DNA of 64,000 nucleotides from Pyrocephalus nanus (taxonomy: Eukaryota; Chordata; Aves; Passeriformes; Tyrannidae). Where the stretch lies: positions 26,084,977 through 26,148,976 of the forward strand of contig CM076259.1 of NCBI GenBank assembly GCA_038380795.1, written 5' to 3'. The position numbers were made by a program, and so were the translations under genes. Under the pieces are notes generated by a model. It was given only the letters and a program-made list of their open reading frames with translations, was not told where the DNA came from and did no database searches. How positions within the stretch are numbered: the stretch's first letter is position 1; each line of letters begins with the position of its first letter. This document shows positions 56,101 to 64,000 of this stretch, piece after piece.

Positions 56101-57357
56101 CAAGCTTAGAACGTGGGGAGAGGACAGAGCATGTCAAATTTTTCGTTGGTAGGAGAAGAAATACTAAACGTGCTGGCCCAGAGAAAAGAGACAGCCAGTA
56201 TACTTCTGTTACATTTGCCATAGTACAAGGCAGCCTGGGAGACCTCCCCTCTATTCGCTGAATTCTGGCTAGTGAAGCAGAAATAACTTTCTGGAGAGCT
56301 GTACTGGGTGTTCAGTGATGCATTGATAACTTTCAGGAAATAATAGCTAGCACAATAATTGACTTAAAAGCCTTCTGAAGGTCATTGCAAGGGGACTCTA
56401 GTTAAGAAACAACTCCTGGAGCAGTGATGACAGAGAACTGAAGTTGTGCTTTCCAAGCAGGCAAAGACTAGAAAGAAGTTGTATTGGTATGAACTTCTAA
56501 CCAAAAACACAGGGGAAAAGAAAGCAGGTGAGAATTTTAGAAAAACAGTCTGAAAATAACAGCCTTGCAGTGAATTAATTATCACCTTTGGGAGGGTGTT
56601 ACTGTAACCCAGGAAATGCTGGCTGTAGAGATCAGCAAATTCTCTTCCAGGTTTGCATCTGGAAGGACAGAAGTTCTCCATGCAAGAGAGTGGGCAGAAA
56701 ACACTGCTCTCGTTTAGTAATGAAGCCCAGCAGTAGACAAGTTTGTGATGCTCAGGCAAGGGTGGATTAGTAAGGAATATTGTAAGGAATACTGAGAAAA
56801 CATACTGTAACTCAACTCAAGCTTTTATCTCATCTTTTGGTTTAGCTCCTGCATTTTGAACTTGAGTGGCTGGAGTCGCTGTTCCTCTTCCCAGGCTGGT
56901 CATATATACCACAGACAGACCAGAGTGCAGCAGGGTACTTGGAAATCCTGGAGGATCCAGTGCCAGTAAACGCCCCCAAGGAAGTACTGCACAGCGTTCC
57001 AGTCACCTACCCACCATCAGCTGAGCCACTGCTTACCTCCAGGTAAACACATAACATGCTCAATTCCATCAGAGCACTGTTGGTCTGGTACCATGAAAAG
57101 CACTTGGCTTAGGAAGAGACAAATTCTGTTTCTGCCACAAGTAAAAGCATAACAGTGAGTGGTGGAAGTAAAAGTTAAACAATGAAGCCACTTTTCATTA
57201 ATCATCTGTTTTCCAGGACTTGACTTAATTGGAAGGTTTTATTCTGTATTTTGATAAAATAAGACAAATCTAAATTATTTCCAGATGTATTTTGATATTA
57301 CAGGGAGGATATGAGAGCAAAGTGTTAATTCAACTTGGAGGCTAAAATTTTTAGCAC

Positions 57358-57407
<50 letters not shown>

Positions 57408-60400
57408 TCCAGTGAACCAGAAGTATAATTGAAAGTAATCCTAGATTGTAATATGAAATTAATATATGCCACTGGTCAAGTTCTTATTATGTTACTGAGA
57501 TAAAGGTACTAGTGAAATGTCAACTGATAAGGGTAACTGTTCTTTAGTTTACAATATGTGAAAATGTAGCCAATGGAATGCAAATCTTACTGAAGTTGAT
57601 AATTCCAGGTTGTGCTAGATCATGTTTTATCTTCTTGAGCAGAGAATTCTTGGTGTAATGTAGTTACTGTATACAATAAAATGCCCCTAGTCATGCTGCT
57701 GTAGTTTCTTTTTAGTTATCTTTTGTTTTAATTGTGTTATCTGCTTGTGAGAAACGTATTTTAAGCCAAGTGTTTGATTTAGCTCAAGGGACCTTTCTAA
57801 ACAAGAAAACTATTTCCATATTTCAGTATATGTTCTCAGGCTTTTAACATAAAGTTCCTCTGCTATTGACTGATATCTGACCAATTTTCCATGTTCCTTT
57901 TTTAAAAAAGTAACAATGAATTGCTGATATTACTGTGTGTGGCCATCTGATTTGGTTTTTTTCAAGTCATAAAGTTAGATAATTGTTTATATGTTTTAGA
58001 ATCAAGAATGTGTTTGTTTAGAGTAAGCGAGATGGTTATCCTCAAGTCCAGTAGGAGCTGAAATGAAAATTACAAACAATTCGTTTGAATTTTTTTTTTT
58101 TTTTTTTCATTTTTTGAAGTGGAAGTTTGAAATGACAAACAGAAAATATTAAAGAAATATCACCTCTCTCTCCTCTCATCTGCTTTCAGTTTTGCTGCTC
58201 TTCGCTCTATGCCAAGTTTGTTAGAAAGACTCCATTATTACTTTCAGGCCTCTTTAGTTTACAGGCTTAGAGCTTCCACAGTGTCACGTTTCGTGGATCT
58301 ACAAATCCAAGTTCCCTTTTCTGCTGAAGAATTGCTTGTGACTTCTTTTTTCCTTCTCCTTTAGACCTATAATTAGCTTCTTGTTTGTGATAAAGCTTTT
58401 TATAATCTGACTGTTGTCATGGAATACGTGAATTTGTTCAACATAACCCTTCTGTCTTCAAATATTTAAGTTTTTTAAAACACCAAAGATATTTAGTATA
58501 TACAAGTTAAAGTACAAATTTTGTAGCCAAATATTGTTTTGAAAACCTTTCTGAGAGATTGTTCATATAACCTTGTTGGATCCTTTATTTCTAAAAAGTG
58601 CATGCTGCGTATGTGTTGATTTTGCTTTTGAGATACTTCTGATTTGTTCTTTCATCTGATTTCATCTACTTCTTCAATTGCCCACTAGGATTCCATGTAG
58701 GAAAAGATCAAAGCTTACTGTAGCAGGTGAATTGATCAGACTGGGGCCTCTCCTTTGTGTTCGCAACAAGACTTTCTTCTTTCTGTTTTTAAAGTGCTTC
58801 GCCTCAGCTATTCATGTCCCTGTGCTGGTGCAGGTAAGTCCTTGGAATTTTGCTCACAAATTCATGTTCTGTGTATGTGTTAGTTGATTAATTCTTTGAA
58901 GTTTGCCCTTGATTTCCCAGTTTGATTTATTCTTCCTTTTCTAGTGATTTTTTTTTCTCTTTTTTAATATTCCGTGCAGCTATAAATAGTCTCTGTATGT
59001 AAGAAGTCTAGTTCTGTGTCCTCCTATGTCATGGAGTTCCAGTGTCTCTAAATGCCTTGCAAATACCACCCTTTTGCTAAGAGTGTGAGGCGATCCTCTG
59101 GAGGGAAAAGAGGGTTTTGGGTGGGGTTTTTGGGGTCAGGAAGAATTTTTTCCAGTGTGGTTGATGCTGATGTTGCTTTTGTTTTTTCTGCTGCAGGAAC
59201 CCAGCCAGCTGGCATGGCATCATGCCCTCCAGTTGGGTCGCAGGTACACAATAACAGGCCTGAGTATGTCCAGACTGAGGAAATCTGGACAAAAGACTTT
59301 TGTCACTAGTGTTCCTTCCTGCCTTCTACCCTACTGTGCAGAGCATATGAGGGAGCAGCCACTGAACAGTACTTGGCAAGAAGAATCCACTCAGTCTTCT
59401 TCCCTTAAGACTGCTGAGCAGCTCAGTGGCTCCTTGGCACTGGGAGTTGAAGAGGAGAGGCAAAGATCAACCAAAGAGTCCAAGATCATCTCTTATGTGG
59501 TAAGGATTTGTAGGGTTAGCCTTCTACCTGCTCATCCTATAGGGTTTCAGCTCGTGGCCTGTAAGGACTTATTTTCATCATGAGTTTATTTCCTTACTGC
59601 TCAGGTCTATGAGTCTCTTAGGTTTTGGAACTCTCTGTGCTCCTGTAACTTTCTGTTTGCTTGCTATTTAGGGAGTTGTCACCAAAATACTCAATGTCCA
59701 AGCTGGTCTGTTTTTACTGGATAACCAAGTCTGCTTGTGCCTTGCTTACCTGCCAGTGTTGAAATCTGCACGTGGACTCCGACCGGGAGCATGCGTGGAA
59801 GTAAGTTGAGACTTGTGAATCATAAAGCATTTGTGGAAAAGACTCAGGCCCTGGGGATGGCTTGTGAGTACGTGGGTCAACAGAAGGCTACAGCAACACT
59901 GGAACTATGTCAGCAAGTATCTGGAATAGAATTGGGGATCTTACTGTCTAGGCTTAGTCATTAGAGTTGAAATTACTATTATCTGATTCCTTCCTAAGCT
60001 GTGCCAGTGCCTCAGACCTGGATTATGGACAATCCATTAGAGTGACCAAGGGTTTAGGGTGGGCTGATGGTTTTGGAGAGTGGTGGCAGACTAGCTATCT
60101 CTTATGTTTATGTCTTTGTATCTCAGCTCATCGATGTCCACCTTCTGCAGAAGCCTCTGGTATCCTTCCCTTTCATTGTACTTGGTGCTTGCCTGAGCAG
60201 CACTGTTGTGCTGAAGAGTTTTTCAAGGCTCAGCACTCCCTACCAGCCACCGGCCTCTTCAGGAAATCTGTGCTTACAGCTGCTCTTCCGCTACAATCTT
60301 GGTATACCACTCTACCTCTGGTTGGTGAGCCTCCTGGAGACCTTTGAGGAGAGGTGAGGACAGTTCTGAAGTCAGGCCGTGTGTAAATGTGCTTTGTAGA

Positions 60401-63400
60401 CTACCTGGGTGTCTTCTAGACCAAGTGTTCACAAAATTTTTATGCTTGGATACCATTAGCAGCTGGTTCTGATTTATCAGCCTAAGTAAGCTATTCATCT
60501 AGATTTCACACAATGTCCAGTTGCTTGTGCTTTGCACTTGTTCTTGTGAGAAAATCCTGTACAGTTTTCAAGTGCATGTGCAATAAGCCCACTACTCTCG
60601 GGAAGCTGTAGCACTCCAGGACATTGTGCTCATGTAGTCCTGCCTGGGAAGTTTTGTCCTGAAGTACAGACGCACTGTAAGGATGTCTGCCTGCCAATGT
60701 GGTTTGCTTGGCAAGTCAAGATGGGCACTCAGGCTGCAGCTGGAAAATGCTGCTACAACTAGATCACAACTGATACAAAGGCTCTTGTGTCCTGGCTGCT
60801 CACAGAAGTGGCAGCAGCTGCTCAGCATATCCCTTTGAGGTATTCTGAGTATTGCTGGTAGTGTGATCATTTATTTGAGAGCCTCTGTCTTAGCAGATTT
60901 TCCTACCCATGCTTATCTCTGGGTCTTCCAGATGGCTTTCTGCTCTCCCTGATGGCTTCACTCTGTTTGCAGGACAGCTGTGGGCTGGTTTGTGGGTTTA
61001 CTTCTGGGTTCTGTTAGTGAAAATATTTTTTTTCTGGAACAGTTATGGTTGATCACTGTAACTGCTGTCTTGGACTTTAAAATGTATATATTTAATCTCA
61101 GTCAAGTAGCAGTTTACAGAATGTTCAGTCTTCGTGTCCTTTACTGCCACTGTGGAATTTATACTATGCTTTCCAATAAAGCAGCTTCAGTTTTGCCCTT
61201 GGAATTGTGCTAGCTACAAGTATCAGTTTTTATTATCCTTTTCACTTTAAATATCATTGCTAAGTCCTGCTACTGCTTGAAATTTGTTCCAGTGAGTTAG
61301 TTGCTATCTCTTTTCATTTGACCTCACTTTCTGTTGTTAAGTCATATTTTGACTGGCAGTGTGATCACTACCAGGCCTTCAAAAGCAGTAAGCTAAAACT
61401 TCTGAAAGGAACACTATGTGAGGAAAATATTGGAACAAGACTAGTCCGTGGTTGTTTCTGACCTGTGATTTTTTGCATCCTGTAAAAGAAAGCCAAGGGT
61501 ACCTGAGTAATGATATCAAGCGTAGCCAAAATGTATGGAGATCCATCTTCGTGACTTAGAGGGAGATTATTTTCACGTGGTTTAGTTTTTTGGCTACTTT
61601 AGTTTTGAGATTTTGCTACTCAATCCTTTTCTATATTCTCTATTTTCCTAATCTTTGTCTGCTTGTCCAAAAGGAATTTGCATTGGCCTTAAATGTTCTT
61701 TTTTAATTACTTGATGTTTTTTTTTTGCTCTCCTTAGTTCCTGTCCTACACAGTATTCACTCATAACAAGCAGAAAGAATCCCTGACTTACATACAAGAC
61801 TCACTAAAATGTGAGGACTGCTAATGCTTTTAACACTCATAATTTCTTTTCAGGTTTTCTTGTTTTTTTGGGCACCATCGTCTGCTTAGCTGTACTCACC
61901 AAAACCCAGGAGCTGCTGAAAAGTTCCTTGTCCCCCTTCTGCAAGCTATGATGCCAAACAGAGAGGAAACAAGAGATATTTATAATGAAATTCTAGCAAA
62001 AGTACACCATTGTCCCCTGAAGAAAGTGAGTAAATGCTTTGTGAGCTGTTTGCTCTTTGTCTGATGGGAAGAAAATCAGCTGATTCATTCTTTCTCTCTT
62101 TTTTCATAGTATTTGACTCTGGACCCCCCGTGCCAGGCCCCATCTCTGTCTGCAGTTTGCCGTGTGGCAGAACAGAAGAGCTGGGAAGGCTTCAGTCCAT
62201 CACAGTTGCTCTCTCCCTTGGAGGCACAGCATATGGGCACCCAGGAGCTGAATCGCAGACTGGCCTGGTCCTACTGCACACTCTCAGCAGGAAGTTTCCA
62301 GCCCCGGCTGGTAAGTGCCTTGTTCCCTTTACTGCCTGTGCCTTGAGAGTTCCCGGATCTCCCCCTCTCTAGTGCACCCTGTCTAGTGCATGCCTGTCCT
62401 TCCTGTTCAGAAATGATACCGCTTTTCTCACTGAGATGTGTTGAAAGCAGGCTGAATTTCAGCTACCACTCCACACACTTTGTATTTATGGCTTTCAAAG
62501 ATGGGAATTGTTTGATGGTCATTGCGGTTTCCTTTCTGCTGTAGATACTGCTGGGTGTGCTGAGGGTCTCCTCCAGGAGCAGTTCCCTCCAGCTGCAGGA
62601 CAAGAGCAGCACACTTCCCTGTGTGATATCCCAGAAGGATGGTAGTCTCTTTGCCAATACAGCTCTCGTAGGTATGTCCCATGTCCCACTACACTATATT
62701 TGAGTGCTGAGCTTTTGCTTTTCTGCCACCCAGCTCCAAAACAAGGAAGAGACTTGATATGGAGATGCTGAACTGTCACTGCCTGACCTCGTGACTTCAA
62801 AATGAGGATATTGAGTTTACTGGTTTTATGTTCTCTTTTTATTTAGCTCAGCTCCTTTCTCTGATGTGTTTGCAGGGTCACTTTTGCAGGTGGAAAACTA
62901 CCAACTTGTAGTGGAGAGATTCCTTCAGGCTGATTTTCCCTCCTGGGAGCACCTGGAAAATCTGGAGCACGTGAGGGAGAAAAAAACCAGGTGAGTCCCT
63001 TTATTCAGTATGCAAGTAAAATCATCACACTCCAGTTCCACAACTGTTTTGGCTTTGTGGTAAAGCTTCTTATCAACAGAGCATTTCAGTGCCAAAACAA
63101 CTATCCTTTCCTATTTGTAGAAAATGAGCTTTTTATCAGCAACAAACCCACCACCTATATTTTGCTCAGAATACCCACAGCCTAGTAGCTGGCCTCCACT
63201 TTCCTCTTTCCCACAGCTCCTGCTGAGTATTGTGGGGCACTCCCCAGCCGTGCTTTTCCCAGATAACCATTTGTTTTGGACAGCCACCTCTCCGGGACAG
63301 GGAGTTTCACTGCTGCCATTTGTTGTTTCAGTGTCTATGTGCAGTTCTACTTTGAGGACGTTCAGGTTCTCCATGCTGCTGGAGGACTACTCCAGAAAAG

Positions 63401-63791
63401 CCTTAGGAGTGAAAACAGCTCCTCTTTGAGGAAGAAGAAAGACAGCAGTGTAACACCTGAGCTGGAAGCTCCTGAGGCAAAAGTGCTGAAATTGGAGGAT
63501 CCCAAGGCAGATACTCACAGAGATGAGAACTGTCAGGAGGGGCAGAGCAGCACTGGAACAACCAGCTGTGTATCTCACCTGTTCTTGGTTACCCAGAAAG
63601 AGGGGCTTATGTTACGCAATTACCAACTTCCTAGAGAAGATGGAGAAGGACAGGAGCTGCAGCGCAGTTTCCAAGCCACAGTGCTGTGGCTGGGCAGACC
63701 TCGGCTGTGGAGCCACCCCAGAGAAATTGGGAATCTACCGGAGCTGGAGGACACCAGCGGTGATGGAGAAGAGGGCATGACACAGCAAGAA
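53168..63791 (+). CDS. CTC1: CST telomere replication complex component 1, 5' two thirds
   Basis: CTC1 is the large subunit of the CTC1-STN1-TEN1 complex, which binds single-stranded DNA and brings DNA polymerase alpha-primase to telomeres and resected ends. Thirteen coding exons: 53168-53188, 53269-53408, 55718-55964, 56846-57042, 58689-58833, 59197-59499, 59672-59800, 60127-60353, 61854-62025, 62110-62310, 62545-62671, 62876-62990, 63332-63791. They total 2484 nt, 828 codons, with all phases consistent; human CTC1 is about 1217 residues, so the C-terminal OB folds lie right of the window. Conserved anchors include CCSHLTWSSNEYKEWA, DNTGIIPCELLHFELEWLES, YNEILAKVHHCPLKK, ELNRRLAWSYCTLS and SVYVQFYFEDVQVL. 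Similarity to human is patchy, as usual for this fast-evolving protein. Confidence 0.94.
53269..53408 (+). CDS. CTC1: CTC1 coding exon 2
   Basis: Acceptor CTCTCCCCCAG, donor GTGACG. Encodes EQRWLREVRDFARRALPGPD and ends LPLGY, matching human LPLSY. Phase 2 at the donor. Confidence 0.9.
53409..55717. other. CTC1 intron 2, nothing recognised
   Basis: First large CTC1 intron. Apart from the CpG-rich start I see no repeat family, exon or RNA gene. Confidence 0.5.
55718..55964 (+). CDS. CTC1: CTC1 coding exon 3
   Basis: Acceptor TTTTTTCCCCAG, donor GTATGT. Encodes SFISISDLQQQQRIPCCSHL and GCLYVKDNTGIIPCE, the first OB-fold region. Confidence 0.95.
56846..57042 (+). CDS. CTC1: CTC1 coding exon 4
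   Basis: Acceptor TTTGGTTTAG, donor GTAAAC. Encodes LLHFELEWLESLFLFPGWSY, then GYLEILEDPVPV, like human [20 protein letters not shown]. Confidence 0.95.
57043..58688. other. CTC1 intron 4 with long T tract
   Basis: AT-rich intron containing the poly(T) run at 57361-57403 and a shorter T tract near 58089-58107. No gene seen. Confidence 0.5.
57361..57403. repeat. Poly(T) tract, 43 bases
   Basis: Forty-three consecutive T in CTC1 intron 4. No recognisable LINE or SINE body flanks it. It may be a collapsed or expanded homopolymer. Confidence 0.9.
58689..58833 (+). CDS. CTC1: CTC1 coding exon 5
   Basis: Acceptor GCCCACTAG, donor GTAAGT. Encodes RIPCRKRSKLTVAGELIRLG, the Phe-rich FFFLFLKCFASAIHVPVLVQ and a phase-0 end, matching human AGSLVRLSALV...HVSIIVQ. 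Confidence 0.92.
59197..59499 (+). CDS. CTC1: CTC1 coding exon 6
   Basis: Acceptor TTCTGCTGCAG, donor GTAAGG. Encodes EPSQLAWHHALQLGRRYTIT and GLSMSRLRKSGQKTFVTS, then a Ser/Glu-rich linker poorly conserved with human, ending KIISYV. Confidence 0.93.
59672..59800 (+). CDS. CTC1: CTC1 coding exon 7
   Basis: Acceptor TTGCTATTTAG, donor GTAAGT. Encodes GVVTKILNVQAGLFLLDNQV and CLCLAYLPVLKSARGLRPGA, matching human [20 protein letters not shown]. Confidence 0.94.
60127..60353 (+). CDS. CTC1: CTC1 coding exon 8
   Basis: Acceptor TTGTATCTCAG, donor GTGAGG. Encodes LIDVHLLQKPLVSFPFIVLG and LGIPLYLWLVSLLETFEE, like human LQDVHLL...LGLPLYLW. Confidence 0.94.
60354..61853. other. CTC1 intron 8, nothing recognised
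   Basis: A 1.5-kb intron with short ORFs and no recognisable repeat or exon. Confidence 0.5.
61854..62025 (+). CDS. CTC1: CTC1 coding exon 9
   Basis: Acceptor TTTCTTTTCAG, donor GTGAGT. Encodes FSCFFGHHRLLSCTHQNPGA and IYNEILAKVHHCPLKK, matching human AHNEILEEPHHCPLQK. Confidence 0.94.
62110..62310 (+). CDS. CTC1: CTC1 coding exon 10
   Basis: Acceptor TTTTTTCATAG, donor GTAAGT. Encodes YLTLDPPCQAPSLSAVCRVA and TQELNRRLAWSYCTLSAGSF, matching human CQLNRRLAWSWLCLLPSAF. Confidence 0.95.
62545..62671 (+). CDS. CTC1: CTC1 coding exon 11
   Basis: Acceptor TTCTGCTGTAG, donor GTATGT. Encodes ILLGVLRVSSRSSSLQLQDK and SSTLPCVISQKDGSL, an OB-fold strand pattern shared with human [20 protein letters not shown]. 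Confidence 0.93.
62876..62990 (+). CDS. CTC1: CTC1 coding exon 12
   Basis: Acceptor GTGTTTGCAG, donor GTGAGT. Encodes GSLLQVENYQLVVERFLQAD and FPSWEHLENLEHVREKKT, like human [20 protein letters not shown]. Confidence 0.94.
63332..63791 (+). CDS. CTC1: CTC1 coding exon 13
   Basis: Acceptor TTGTTGTTTCAG, donor GTGAGG. Encodes SVYVQFYFEDVQVLHAAGGL, a Lys/Glu/Ser-rich linker, SHLFLVTQKEGLMLRNYQLP (human [20 protein letters not shown]) and an acidic end. The gene continues past the window. Confidence 0.93.
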
Positions 63792-64000
63792 GTGAGGCAG
63801 CTTTGGGGTGTGGTTTGATAGGTCGGGGAGGGGGTGGCTCCTCAGGGAGCCTGTGTGATAATTAGGTGTCTAGATTACTGATCAATGGTAAAGTGGTTTT
63901 TTGTGTTGGGTAGAGATCTGTGTTTATGCAGGCAACTTCCTTGTGCCACTCCAAGGAAGTTCCATCTCCTCTTTGTCACCTTCCTGTAAATGCATCTACT
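63792..64000. other. CTC1 intron 13 (start)
   Basis: Sequence after donor GTGAGG of exon 13 to the window edge; no further exon seen. Confidence 0.6.

Overview
The window is vertebrate nuclear DNA, almost certainly from a bird. It has four multi-exon protein genes with GT-AG introns and CpG-island promoters. It also has CR1 LINE 3' ends and two ~1.07-kb copies of an LTR beginning TGTATTGGGTTTGTGTGG, a family I know from bird genomes. The order or species cannot be read from the sequence.

Layout. (1) 695-20416, minus: the 5' part of POLQ (DNA polymerase theta). Ten coding exons give 529 in-frame codons covering the N-terminus and helicase motifs I to VI; the rest of the helicase, the central region and the polymerase lie left of base 1. 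(2) 22209-31168, minus: METTL16, complete, nine coding exons, 559 residues, in tandem about 1.8 kb upstream of POLQ. (3) 34289-50329, minus: TNFRSF1A (TNF receptor 1), complete, ten coding exons, 426 residues, with a 13-codon first exon about 10.5 kb upstream of exon 2. (4) 53168-63791, plus: the first thirteen coding exons (828 codons) of CTC1, running off the right edge and divergent from TNFRSF1A. All exon borders were read from the bases, and the reading frame closes across every junction.

Repeats. There is a solo LTR with a perfect 5-bp duplication in POLQ intron 1 and a second copy of the family ending about 150 bp before the CTC1 start codon. TNFRSF1A intron 1 holds a CR1 split by another solo LTR and an old L3/CR1-like LINE relic. 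A CR1 lies just upstream of the METTL16 promoter. METTL16 intron 1 contains a G-run block and a (TG)28 tract.

The four genes share no obvious pathway. POLQ (theta-mediated end joining) and CTC1 (telomere end replication, fill-in at breaks) both handle DNA ends; METTL16 is an RNA m6A methyltransferase; TNFRSF1A is a cytokine death receptor. In human they lie on chromosomes 3, 17, 12 and 17, so the linkage itself is notable. The best leads are the LTR with retained CpGs at the CTC1 promoter, the G-run/UG-repeat mini-intron of METTL16, and the unexpected gene neighbourhood. I saw no previously undescribed multi-gene system.
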